Shown here piece after piece: positions 1-7,940 of a stretch of DNA of 64,000 bases. The notes under the pieces were generated by a model. It had not been told where the DNA came from, ran no database searches, and was given only the letters and a program-made list of their open reading frames with translations. Source of the stretch: Peteryoungia aggregata LMG 23059 (GTDB lineage Bacteria; Pseudomonadota; Alphaproteobacteria; Rhizobiales; Rhizobiaceae). Made by a program: the position numbers and the translations under genes. Position 1 is the first letter of the stretch, and each line of letters begins with the position of its first letter. The stretch is from the NCBI RefSeq assembly GCF_030814435.1, contig NZ_JAUSUW010000008.1:1-64000 (forward strand). The letters run 5' to 3'.

Positions 1-123
1 CCGCCTCGCCGGGGGGGGGGGGGGGGGGCCCCCCCCCCGGGGGGGGGGGGGGGGGGGGGGGGGGCCCCCCCCCCCCCCCCCCCCGGGGGGGGGGGGGGGG
101 CCCCCCCCCCGGGGGGGGGGGGC
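1..123. other. G/C homopolymer block, probable assembly artefact
   Basis: The first ~120 bases are almost entirely alternating runs of ten or more G and C, with no ordinary sequence between them. Nothing else in the window looks like this. It starts exactly at the window edge and ends abruptly in normal sequence, which points to a sequencing or contig-end artefact rather than biology. No gene is called here. Confidence 0.8.
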
Positions 124-174
124 CCCACGGACGTGAGGCTAGCCCCACTTTAACGCAGTGAACTCGGGGTGGCG

Positions 175-226
175 TTCACCCCCACCCGCCGCTCCGCGGC
201 GACCTCCCCCCTCAAGGGGGAGGTGG
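175..226. repeat. Palindromic intergenic repeat (REP-like)
   Basis: A C-rich stretch, a CGCCGCTCCGCGGCG-type core and a CTCCCCCCTCAAGGGGGAG hairpin make up one copy of a palindromic repeat. A closely related copy in the opposite orientation lies near 40,535-40,582. It sits just downstream of the putA stop codon on putA's strand, so its hairpin could also affect the 3' end of that transcript. The family matches the short palindromes scattered between genes in Rhizobiaceae. Confidence 0.7.
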
Positions 227-234
227 AACTCCCC

Positions 235-3200
235 TCACCCCTCGCCAATCGCAATCAGGCTCGCGTTCCCGCCGGCAGCCGCCGTATTCACCGAGATCAC
301 CTGCTCCACCGCAAAGCGGCTGAGATAGGCAGGACCGCCGGCCTTGAAGCCCGTGCCGGACATGCCCGAGCCACCGAAGGGCTGGGTGCCGACGACGGCG
401 CCGATCATGTTGCGGTTGACATAGATATTGCCGGTGTCGAGCGCTTCCGTGACGGTGCGGATCGTGGATTCGATGCGGCTGTGCACGCCGAGCGTCAACC
501 CGTAGCCGGTGGCATCGATCGAGGCGATGACCTGGTCAAGCGCCTTGGCCTTCCAGCGCACGACATGCAGAACGGGGCCAAAGATCTCCTTCGTCAGGGC
601 GTCTGAACGATCGAGCTCGACGATATGCGGGGCGAAGAAGTTGCCGGTCGCGGGCACCTTGCCGGCGTAACGCACCTTCTGGCTCCGCTTCATCTCGGCG
701 ATATGAGCCTCCAGCATCACCTTCTGCTTCTCGTCGATGACAGGGCCGATATCGGTGGTGATATCAAGCGGATTGCCGAGATTGAGCTCGCGTGCAGCAC
801 CCTCGATCATCTCGAGCATGCCATCGGCAATGTCTTCCTGCAGATAGAGAATGCGCAGCGCCGAGCAGCGCTGGCCGGCAGACCGAAACGCCGAGAGCAC
901 GACATCGTCGGCCACCTGTTCGGCAAGCGCGGTCGCATCGACGATCATGGCGTTCAGGCCACCGGTTTCGGCAATCAGCGGCACGATCGGGCCGTCCTTG
1001 GCGGCCAGCGTCCGGTTGATCGCCTGGGCTGTCGCCGTCGAGCCGGTAAAGGCGATGCCGGCAAGCTTCGGATGGGCGGCGATCGCAGCCCCAACGTCGC
1101 CTGCACCGGGCAGCAGCATCAGCACGTCTTGCGGAACACCCGCCTGGTGGAAGAGCTTGACGGCCTCAAAGGCGATCAGCGGTGTCTGCGGGGCCGGCTT
1201 GGCGATCACGGCATTGCCGGCGACGAGGGCGGCGGAGACCTGACCGAGGAAGATTGCCAGCGGAAAATTCCACGGTGAGATGCAGGCAAAGACGCCGCGA
1301 CCACGCCAGGACAGACGGTTGAGTTCTCCCGTCGGGCCGGGCATCACCTCGGCCTCGCCGAACTGCTTGCGGGCTTGGGTTGCATAATAGCGGCAGAAAT
1401 CGACGGCCTCGCGGATTTCGGCCACGCCGTCGTCCAGCGTCTTTCCGGCTTCGAGCGCCAGCAGCGACAGGAGCCGGTCGCGATCGGCCTCCATCAGGTC
1501 GGCCATCTTGTCGAGGGTTGCGGCACGCTCCTCGATGGGCAGCCGCGACCAGCGGGCAAAGCCCTGGCGACCGGCGGCAAAGGCGCTGTTGACATCGGCG
1601 GGCGTCGCGTTGCGCACGGTGCCGACCTTGCGGGAGCGATCGGCCGGCGACAACACGGCCTCCTCGCGCGTCGCACCACTCGCCCCCGGCACCAGCGGAT
1701 GAGCCGCAATCTCGGCCAGCGGCTGGCCGATACGGGCCATCAGCCTTTCGAGATTGTCACGATGGCCGAATTCGAAGCCGGCGCTGTTTTTGCGGTCGCC
1801 GTAGAGACCCGAGGGCATCGGTATCTGGCTGTGGCGGGCGCTCTGGCCATTGCCAAGGCCGAGCTTTTCGGTCGGTCGCTCCAGAAGTGCCGTGACCGGG
1901 ATATTCTTATCGCCGGCAACGGCGACGAAGGAGGAGTTCGCGCCATTTTCGAGCAGACGACGGACGAGATAGGCAAGCAGGTCGCGGTAGCCACCGACGG
2001 GCGCATAGATGCGGCAGGCGATGCGATCATTGCCGGACAGCAACGTATCGTAAAGCGCCTCGCCCATGCCATGCAGGCGCTGGAATTCGAAGCCCGAGCG
2101 GTCAGTGCCGGCAAGCTCGATGATCGTCGAGACGGTCAGCGCATTGTGAGTTGCAAATTGCGGGAAGATACGGGCGCGCTTTTCCATCAACTTCGCCGCA
2201 CAATGCAGGTAGGACAGATCGGTCGCGGGTTTGCGGGTCCAGACCGGGTAGTCGTCGAGACCACGCTCCTGGGCGCGCTTCACTTCCGTATCCCAATAGG
2301 CGCCCTTGACCAGACGCACCATCATGCGGCGGCCATATTGCTGGCAGAGGCTGTCGATATAGTCGATCACCTGCGGGGCGCGCTTCTGATAGGCCTGGAT
2401 GGCGAGACCGAACCCGTCCCAGCCGGCAAGCGACGGATCGGCAAAGACGGCGGCGATCACGTCGAGCGAGAGTTCGAGACGGTCGGCCTCCTCCGCATCG
2501 ACGGTGAAATTGAGCTGATGCGCTTTGGCCATCTGCGCAAGCTTCAGGAGATCCGGCACCAGTTCACGCATCACCCGGTCACGATGGGTCGCGAGATAAC
2601 GCGGATGCAGCGCCGAGAGCTTGACCGAGATGCCCATGCGGTTCGGCAGCTGCTGGCTCTTGCCGAACTTGGCCATATGCGCGCCGATCGCCTCGATCGC
2701 CATGGCATAGGACTGGAAATAGCGCTTGGCATCTTCGGCGGTGCGGGCGCCCTCGCCCAGCATGTCGAAGGAATGGCGATAGCCCTTCTCTTCGCTTTTG
2801 GCCGCACGCGACAGGGCGTCCTTGATGGTTTCACCCAGCACGAAGTGATGGCCGAGGAAACGCATCGCCTGCTTGGTGGCGGAGCGGACGGTGGGCAACC
2901 CAAGGCGCTTCACGAGACCACGCATGACGCCTTCAGGCGTCTCGCCCGGACGGATGACGCGGGCAGACAGACCAAGCGCCCAGGCCGAGGCCGAGACGAA
3001 CCAGCTGTCGCCATGCGCCTCGTGTTCGCTCCAGCCGCCCTCTTTCAGCTTGTCCTCGATCAGGCGGTCCTGGGTCAGCGCATCCGGCACGCGCAGCAGT
3101 GCCTCTGCCAGCACCATCAGCGCCAGACCTTCACGGGTCGACAGCCCGTATTCGCGCAAGAAATCCTCAACGCCGCCGATCGAACCCGAGTTGTCTCTGA

Positions 3201-3354
3201 TGGCCTCGATATAGGTGGTGGCGCGGCGGTCGATGGCGCCGTTCTGGCTCTCCGACAGCGTCAGACGTGACGCAAAGTGGCGCATGAACTGGTCGTCGTC
3301 GCCGGCATAGGGGGCTTCGAAACGCGGAAAATCTGTCGTGGCTGGCTTGATCAT
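235..3354 (-). CDS. putA: Bifunctional proline dehydrogenase / L-glutamate gamma-semialdehyde dehydrogenase PutA
   Basis: PutA oxidises proline to glutamate in two steps: an FAD proline dehydrogenase, then an NAD aldehyde dehydrogenase. The product is 1039 aa. The N-terminal half is the PRODH barrel, with the family motif YWDTEVKRAQ followed by the RK-containing substrate segment. The C-terminal half is the ALDH domain, with the general-base Glu in AETGG and catalytic Cys near residue 830 in GQRCSALR. The ATG at 3354 is preferred over the GTG six bases upstream because GGAGG lies 5 nt before it. There is no long N-terminal DNA-binding extension, so it is a short-type PutA, and regulation probably falls to the divergent Lrp-type gene. 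Identity is secure from both catalytic halves. Confidence 0.96.
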   Translation of the reverse strand: MIKPATTDFPRFEAPYAGDDDQFMRHFASRLTLSESQNGAIDRRATTYIEAIRDNSGSIGGVEDFLREYGLSTREGLALMVLAEALLRVPDALTQDRLIEDKLKEGGWSEHEAHGDSWFVSASAWALGLSARVIRPGETPEGVMRGLVKRLGLPTVRSATKQAMRFLGHHFVLGETIKDALSRAAKSEEKGYRHSFDMLGEGARTAEDAKRYFQSYAMAIEAIGAHMAKFGKSQQLPNRMGISVKLSALHPRYLATHRDRVMRELVPDLLKLAQMAKAHQLNFTVDAEEADRLELSLDVIAAVFADPSLAGWDGFGLAIQAYQKRAPQVIDYIDSLCQQYGRRMMVRLVKGAYWDTEVKRAQERGLDDYPVWTRKPATDLSYLHCAAKLMEKRARIFPQFATHNALTVSTIIELAGTDRSGFEFQRLHGMGEALYDTLLSGNDRIACRIYAPVGGYRDLLAYLVRRLLENGANSSFVAVAGDKNIPVTALLERPTEKLGLGNGQSARHSQIPMPSGLYGDRKNSAGFEFGHRDNLERLMARIGQPLAEIAAHPLVPGASGATREEAVLSPADRSRKVGTVRNATPADVNSAFAAGRQGFARWSRLPIEERAATLDKMADLMEADRDRLLSLLALEAGKTLDDGVAEIREAVDFCRYYATQARKQFGEAEVMPGPTGELNRLSWRGRGVFACISPWNFPLAIFLGQVSAALVAGNAVIAKPAPQTPLIAFEAVKLFHQAGVPQDVLMLLPGAGDVGAAIAAHPKLAGIAFTGSTATAQAINRTLAAKDGPIVPLIAETGGLNAMIVDATALAEQVADDVVLSAFRSAGQRCSALRILYLQEDIADGMLEMIEGAARELNLGNPLDITTDIGPVIDEKQKVMLEAHIAEMKRSQKVRYAGKVPATGNFFAPHIVELDRSDALTKEIFGPVLHVVRWKAKALDQVIASIDATGYGLTLGVHSRIESTIRTVTEALDTGNIYVNRNMIGAVVGTQPFGGSGMSGTGFKAGGPAYLSRFAVEQVISVNTAAAGGNASLIAIGEG

Positions 3355-3461
3355 TGTCACCTCCGTGGTATCCGCAACATATCTTCCGGTTTGCAGAATT
3401 TCTCGCTATTCTTCATTCAATTTTCTGGCATATTCACTACGGAACTGGAGCTTCGTAGAGA

Positions 3462-3926
3462 ATGAGCAAGGAAATCGACCGCCTCGACCGCAAGATCCTG
3501 CGCGCCTTGCAAGCCGAGGGTCGGTTGACCAATATTGAACTCGCCGAACGGGTGAACCTCTCGCCCACGGCGACCGCCGAACGGGTTCGTCGGCTGACGC
3601 GGGAAGGCTACATCACCGGCTACATGGCGATGCTCTCACCGCAGAAGCTCGGACGCAATCTGCTGGTCTTTATCGAGGTGAAGCTGGACCGCACCACGGC
3701 TGACGTCTTCGATACCTTCGCCGCAGCCGTGAAACGGTCGGATGACGTTATGGAATGCCACATGGTCGCCGGCGGCTTCGACTATCTGGTCAAGGCGCGC
3801 GTGGCAGGCATGGAAGCCTACCGGCAATTCCTCTCGGAGGTCATCCTGCCGCTACCCGGCGTGCGTGAAACACACACCTATGCCGTGATGGAAGAAGTGA
3901 AGGCCGGCTCTGCTTTGCCGGTGTAA
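3462..3926 (+). CDS. putR: Lrp/AsnC-family regulator, probable proline-responsive activator of putA
   Basis: This 154-aa protein has an N-terminal AsnC-type winged HTH (LDRKILRALQAEGRLTNIELA, then the recognition helix LSPTATAERVRRL) and a C-terminal RAM ligand-binding/oligomerisation domain. It is divergent from putA across ~107 bp, the standard rhizobial putR-putA arrangement, in which the Lrp-type regulator activates putA when proline is present. A GTAGAGA stretch just before the ATG serves as the likely ribosome site. The putR name rests on family plus gene neighbourhood; the ligand is inferred. Confidence 0.9.
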   Translation: MSKEIDRLDRKILRALQAEGRLTNIELAERVNLSPTATAERVRRLTREGYITGYMAMLSPQKLGRNLLVFIEVKLDRTTADVFDTFAAAVKRSDDVMECHMVAGGFDYLVKARVAGMEAYRQFLSEVILPLPGVRETHTYAVMEEVKAGSALPV

Positions 3927-4057
3927 AGATCGCCATAAGAGGCCAACATCATTTTGATCGGCAGCGGTCAGAAATTAGTCATATTAATAGTGACAACGCC
4001 CGAAAAATCGCTAGCTTTTCGTCCGGACTGATATATTGGTCATTAACTTCCACTTTG

Positions 4058-4080
4058 TTATCAACTTTCGAAATTGATAA
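4058..4080. promoter_or_regulatory. Inverted repeat upstream of the LuxR-type gene (candidate operator)
   Basis: The arms TTATCAA (4058-4064) and TTGATAA (4074-4080) are exact reverse complements and enclose a TTTCGAAA palindrome (4066-4073). The element ends one base before the proposed ATG at 4082. Its size and symmetry suit a dimeric HTH regulator, so autoregulation by the LuxR-type protein is plausible but unproven. It also falls inside the alternative TTG-started reading of that gene. Confidence 0.4.
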
Positions 4081-4081
4081 A

Positions 4082-4798
4082 ATGTTGCCAGAACGACAGA
4101 CGCTCTTGAGTGAAGACATCGGGAGCTGTCAGAACCGCGCCGATTTGATGGACAGCTGGTCACGGGCGGCACGTGAATACGACCTCCACTACGTCACGCT
4201 GGCGACAGCCCCTACAGCACAGGACAGGCTGCTTGGTCCGCTGGTTCGCGAGTCGACGCTGCCGATCGACTACTGCCGTGAGTTCGACCGGCTGGAATTC
4301 CTGCGCAATTGCCCGACAGTGCCGCATATCAGCCGCTCCATCATGCACAACGCCTGGACGATCGGGCAGGATGGCAAAAGCGCGTCCTTCGATTGCCCTC
4401 CCGAATTTGCAGCACTGATGCACAAGTATCGGCTGATTTCCGGTGTCCTGTTCTCGGTAAATTCTGTCGATGGCAGCCGTTTCGTCGTTCGCTACGACGG
4501 CGATCGCGCCTCACTGACCATGCCGGAAATCAACGAATTGTCGATGTTGAGCATTCAGGCATTCGACGTCTTCGACCGGCTGCGTCGCACGGTTGGCAAC
4601 ATCACGGTCCTCTCGGCGCGCGAATTGGAAGTGGTCCGCTGGACCGCCCAGGGCAAGACCTCGCTGGAGATTGGCCAGATCCTGTCGCTCTCGGATCACA
4701 CGGTGAATGCCTACATGACCAACGCCATCCGCAAGCTGGATTGTGTCAACCGCACCCAGCTGGTCGCCAAGGCGATCCGGATGAAGATCATCAGCTGA
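4082..4798 (+). CDS. LuxR-family transcriptional regulator (autoinducer-binding-like plus HTH)
   Basis: The 238-aa product has an N-terminal sensor-like region and a C-terminal LuxR/FixJ-type HTH at about residues 172-235 (LSARELEVVRWTAQGKTSLEI, then SDHTVNAYMTNAIRKL). The overall length and layout match LuxR-solo and VisR-like regulators of rhizobia. No LuxI-type synthase lies in the window, so it would be an orphan. Neither the ATG at 4082 nor the TTG at 4055 has a convincing ribosome site; the ATG is preferred because the TTG would place the inverted repeat at 4058-4080 inside the gene. A strong terminator follows. The signal and targets cannot be read from the sequence. Confidence 0.85.
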   Translation: MLPERQTLLSEDIGSCQNRADLMDSWSRAAREYDLHYVTLATAPTAQDRLLGPLVRESTLPIDYCREFDRLEFLRNCPTVPHISRSIMHNAWTIGQDGKSASFDCPPEFAALMHKYRLISGVLFSVNSVDGSRFVVRYDGDRASLTMPEINELSMLSIQAFDVFDRLRRTVGNITVLSARELEVVRWTAQGKTSLEIGQILSLSDHTVNAYMTNAIRKLDCVNRTQLVAKAIRMKIIS

Positions 4799-4822
4799 CA
4801 GCGCCAAGCCTCGGAAAGAACG

Positions 4823-4850
4823 AAAGGCCCGGTCTCGCGACCGGGCCTTT
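4823..4850 (+). terminator. Rho-independent terminator after the LuxR-type gene
   Basis: A 12-bp stem (AAAGGCCCGGTC / GACCGGGCCTTT) with a TCGC loop ends in TTT. It lies 25 bp after the luxR stop and ahead of the convergent DUF2333 gene, so it may serve both directions. Confidence 0.85.
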
Positions 4851-4980
4851 GTCGTCGTGTGCCTGCGCTAGCGCATTTCCGGCGAAAGCGGAGTCGCCTT
4901 CAATGCTCTATCTCTTCGTCTCGACGCAACTCCGTTCGCAAAACCGCTCCGTACCTTGGCCGGAATTGCCCTGGTGAAAA

Positions 4981-6090
4981 TCAGCGATCGAGGATCGCCT
5001 GGATCTCGACCATGTTGGAGCGCACCCGCAGGATATAAAAGCCCATGGTTGCGAGATGGGTCGGCATGATCCAGCCAGCCTCGCTGCCGTTGGAGATGAT
5101 CGCCGGCTGGATACGCAAGGCAGCCTGCAACTGAGTTTCCATACCGGCCCAGATCACGGTGAGATTGCGTTCCCGGATCACGCCGCTGAAATCGGCGCGG
5201 GTTGCCTGCAACAGAGCATATTGCGCATAGAGCTGCCCATAGGCGAACCAGAAACGGTCGTCGGCACGGGTATCGAACCAGCCGGCGTTGAACTCCTCGG
5301 AACGGCGTCGCAGGATATCGGAGGTATTGCCGAGATCGCTCGCCATACCGTCGAGCAGTTGCAGCAGATTGTCGGAGCGCGCGTCGAAGACTGATTCACA
5401 GGTGGCAAGCGACGCGTTGAACCGTGTCCAGCTTTCCACCGCCGCCCGATAATAGCTCGGAGTCGGTGTCTTGAAGCCGAAGGGATCCGTGCCGAAATAC
5501 CAGGTGCTCTCGTCGAACTGGAGATTGCCGCGCGCATCCTGCAGGTCGTTGTTGATACCAGAGGTTCCGCGCACGCGACCGAGATTGTCGGCGAGCTGGA
5601 TGCCGGTCCGGCGCACAACCTGGTTCACGCCGCGCTGGAACGAGGCCTTATTGTCCATATAGGGCGTGTTGTCCCAATCGAGCCCGAAGAGCCCGAGCTT
5701 GTAGAGAAGCGTGGACGAAATCCAGCTGTTCTGGTTGACGTTCTGGTCGGTCAGGGCAGCAGCCGTCGTCACGACAGCCGAATCCTGGCAACGATTGGCC
5801 TCGCCGGGCAGCGGCGCCCCCGCAGACACGGTGCGCTCGTCGAACTTGTAGGCCTGAACAAAGGCCGGATCGAAGCCATGCCAGACCTGCGTGCGATAGA
5901 TGAACTGGCCATAGACGACCACCAAGAGGAAGAGGACCGCAAGGATCGGCCCCTTGATGACCCAGGTCCGATCCCGATACCAGCCATGGGCGGCGAGAAA
6001 CGGCCAGAGCAGCCAGGCGACCACCATGCCAATGCCGCGACCGATCGCGGCGAAGACGCGCTGGAAAAACGCGATGATCGGGTCAAGCAT
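4981..6090 (-). CDS. DUF2333 family membrane-anchored protein
   Basis: The 369-aa protein has an N-terminal amphipathic/hydrophobic stretch (about 8-30) and a clear membrane helix near 48-62 (GPILAVLFLLVVVYGQF). A large, probably periplasmic domain follows. The sequence matches the uncharacterised DUF2333 family of alpha- and gammaproteobacteria. The start at 6090 is chosen because GGAG lies 6 nt upstream; the in-frame ATG at 6096 would abut that site. The start overlaps the 3' end of the upstream DUF6638 gene by 8 bp, so the two are probably translationally coupled. Function is unknown. Confidence 0.85.
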   Translation of the reverse strand: MLDPIIAFFQRVFAAIGRGIGMVVAWLLWPFLAAHGWYRDRTWVIKGPILAVLFLLVVVYGQFIYRTQVWHGFDPAFVQAYKFDERTVSAGAPLPGEANRCQDSAVVTTAAALTDQNVNQNSWISSTLLYKLGLFGLDWDNTPYMDNKASFQRGVNQVVRRTGIQLADNLGRVRGTSGINNDLQDARGNLQFDESTWYFGTDPFGFKTPTPSYYRAAVESWTRFNASLATCESVFDARSDNLLQLLDGMASDLGNTSDILRRRSEEFNAGWFDTRADDRFWFAYGQLYAQYALLQATRADFSGVIRERNLTVIWAGMETQLQAALRIQPAIISNGSEAGWIMPTHLATMGFYILRVRSNMVEIQAILDR

Positions 6091-7378
6091 GGTCATCTCC
6101 TAGTCCGTAGAGGCGTTTGCGGAAAGCAGCCTTGTCCTTCAGATAAGTGTCGGACAAGCGGGATACAACATAGTCGCGATAGGGTTCAGGGTATTGCTCG
6201 TAAGTGCGGTAGAAGCCCTGCTTGTCGAAGACGAAACGCGAGACGAAATCCTCTGCCGTCAGATGCGCGATCAGCCGGTTGGTCAGCCACTGGTCCGGAT
6301 GATCGGGCAGGGAGCGCACCAGCCAGAGCCGCAGCTTCGGATCGACATCCGCCATCCTCAGCGCGCCGGTGCGCGATAGCGTCCTTGAGGCCTCCTGGAG
6401 CAGCGGATAGACGCCTCGCTCGTTGATCACCTTCGCATTGCGGTGCAGGAAGGTCTGCATCCAGACCGCGTCGATACGGCTCAGATCCGGCACCGGATCA
6501 AGCGAGGCAGCAACGGAGAGCAGCGCCATCTCGGCACGATGCGCAAAGAGCCCGGAGCTTTCGACCCAGCTCGCCCGCGGCAGTTCGAGCCGGTTGGTGC
6601 GTGCGAGGAATTCGGCCACCTGCGCCGTGTCTCGGATCGAGATGTAGCTGACCTGCCACGGCCGCGATCGACGGAAGCCCGGGGCCTCCGGATCGCAGAT
6701 AACAGTGGTCAGCTTTTCGTCGACGAAGACGAAGACCCCGCCGAAATGATCCGCCCAGAAGGCGTCGTGGCGGAAGACGAGTTTATCAGGCACCAGCGTG
6801 TTCTGGCGGATGTCGCCGGTCTCTTTCGCAAGCGACACCATGCGCTCCAGCATCGTATCATCCCGCCAGGCATCGGGGCTCGTGATCAGCGCATCGCAGA
6901 GCTGCCGAAGCTGGCCCGCCTTGCCGAGCAGATCTTCCGCCGAGAGCACCTTGAACTTCACCTCGTTGATCGACAGTAGATCGTCGAGCGTCTTCACCTC
7001 GGAGACGCTGTCCTCGATCTCGCCATAGAGCGTGTCCTTCAGCGTGATCGCATGGATCGCCCGCGCATTGGCCGAATAGAACTCGTGCATCAGGCCGGCT
7101 GTGTTGGAAAAGCTCGTATGCACCACCGGCAGGCTGTCCTGCTCCGGGGTGAGAATGATGAAGCGCCGGTTGACCTTCAGCGGGTCGAGATAGTCGGGAT
7201 CGCCGAGCTCAGCCGCCACCTGCGGCGAAAAACCGGTGATGTCGATGTTGAATTCGGTGAGCTTGGTAGGCGGCAGCCCGAAGGCGACGAGCGCCTTGTT
7301 GTAGCGCGCGACGAGATGCGGCTCGCGGATGGGAAGTAGGCGGCCATAGATGAGTTCGGCTTCGAGGAGGCGGTTCAT
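6083..7378 (-). CDS. DUF6638 family protein, uncharacterised
   Basis: This 431-aa protein has no signal peptide, membrane segment or recognisable catalytic motif. It resembles a rhizobial conserved hypothetical family (DUF6638) found beside DUF2333 genes. The ATG at 7378 overlaps the stop of the DUF559 gene in an ATGA arrangement, and the gene's end overlaps the DUF2333 start. Those overlaps mark it as a central member of the minus-strand operon. The longer open frame up to 7522 runs through the DUF559 gene and is rejected. Function is unknown. Confidence 0.8.
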   Translation of the reverse strand: MNRLLEAELIYGRLLPIREPHLVARYNKALVAFGLPPTKLTEFNIDITGFSPQVAAELGDPDYLDPLKVNRRFIILTPEQDSLPVVHTSFSNTAGLMHEFYSANARAIHAITLKDTLYGEIEDSVSEVKTLDDLLSINEVKFKVLSAEDLLGKAGQLRQLCDALITSPDAWRDDTMLERMVSLAKETGDIRQNTLVPDKLVFRHDAFWADHFGGVFVFVDEKLTTVICDPEAPGFRRSRPWQVSYISIRDTAQVAEFLARTNRLELPRASWVESSGLFAHRAEMALLSVAASLDPVPDLSRIDAVWMQTFLHRNAKVINERGVYPLLQEASRTLSRTGALRMADVDPKLRLWLVRSLPDHPDQWLTNRLIAHLTAEDFVSRFVFDKQGFYRTYEQYPEPYRDYVVSRLSDTYLKDKAAFRKRLYGLGDDHA

Positions 7379-7812
7379 GCCAGTCGCTCCGCCGGAAGGT
7401 AGACAAGGTCGCGGCTGAGAACAGCTTCGCCAACCCTGCCATCGAGGATGGCGATCAAGGTGTCGAGCACGGCTGTGCGTTCTCGCAGCACCTCTGCATT
7501 CCAGAACCTGACCACTGACCACCCATTGGCATTCATAAATGCATTCCGTTTCGCATCATATTCACTGTCAGCATGCTGACTGCCATCAACTTCCACGACC
7601 AAGAGAGCCTCGCGGCAGGCAAAGTCAGCGAAGTACGGTCCGATCGGAAGCTGGCGCACGAATTTGTGCCCCGCCCGACGCCGTGCCCGCAATTCGCTCC
7701 ACAATGCGGCTTCGGCATCATTCTCGACCTTTTCTAAGACTTCTCGCCCTTGCTGTCCTTTTCTGGTTCGCACCCCGCATCTGTGCCCCCTTGACCACAT
7801 CGCGATCTGCAA
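7375..7812 (-). CDS. DUF559 nuclease-like protein (Vsr-type fold), copy 1
   Basis: The 145-aa product carries a DUF559 domain at about residues 30-128, related to the very-short-patch-repair endonuclease fold. The core is FADFACREALLVVEVDGSQH, whose D...E-x-D spacing fits a PD-(D/E)XK-type metal site, followed by the C-terminal GWSVVRFW strand. The stop overlaps the DUF6638 start (ATGA). Upstream it directly abuts a complex palindromic repeat (7815-7925). The second DUF559 gene in this window (43122-43505) shares the fold and a similar setting. Its presence inside an otherwise uniform operon suggests it arrived as an insertion. Biological role is unknown. Confidence 0.85.
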   Translation of the reverse strand: MQIAMWSRGHRCGVRTRKGQQGREVLEKVENDAEAALWSELRARRRAGHKFVRQLPIGPYFADFACREALLVVEVDGSQHADSEYDAKRNAFMNANGWSVVRFWNAEVLRERTAVLDTLIAILDGRVGEAVLSRDLVYLPAERLA

Positions 7813-7814
7813 AT

Positions 7815-7925
7815 GCCCCTCACCCTACCCTCTCCCCGCAAGCGGGGAGAGGGGGAGCGCGACGCTAGCGGCGAGGCCTTCTCCCCGTTTACGGGGAGAA
7901 GGTGCCCGAAGGGCGGATGAGGGGC
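7815..7925. repeat. Composite palindromic repeat (BIME-like) between operon genes
   Basis: The outer arms GCCCCTCA and TGAGGGGC bracket two internal hairpins: CTCTCCCCGC-AAGCGGGGAGAG and CCTTCTCCCCGTTTACGGGGAGAAGG. It starts 3 bp upstream of the DUF559 start codon and ends 15 bp after the stop of the upstream AAA ATPase gene. The architecture is that of a bacterial interspersed mosaic element. Confidence 0.8.
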
Positions 7926-7940
7926 AAGCGCAGCGCTCAA

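Noticed and set aside
1375..3270. A 631-codon open frame on the plus strand opposite putA
   Set aside because: It mirrors the high-GC codon pattern of putA and has no recognisable domain; both catalytic halves of PutA are read from the other strand.
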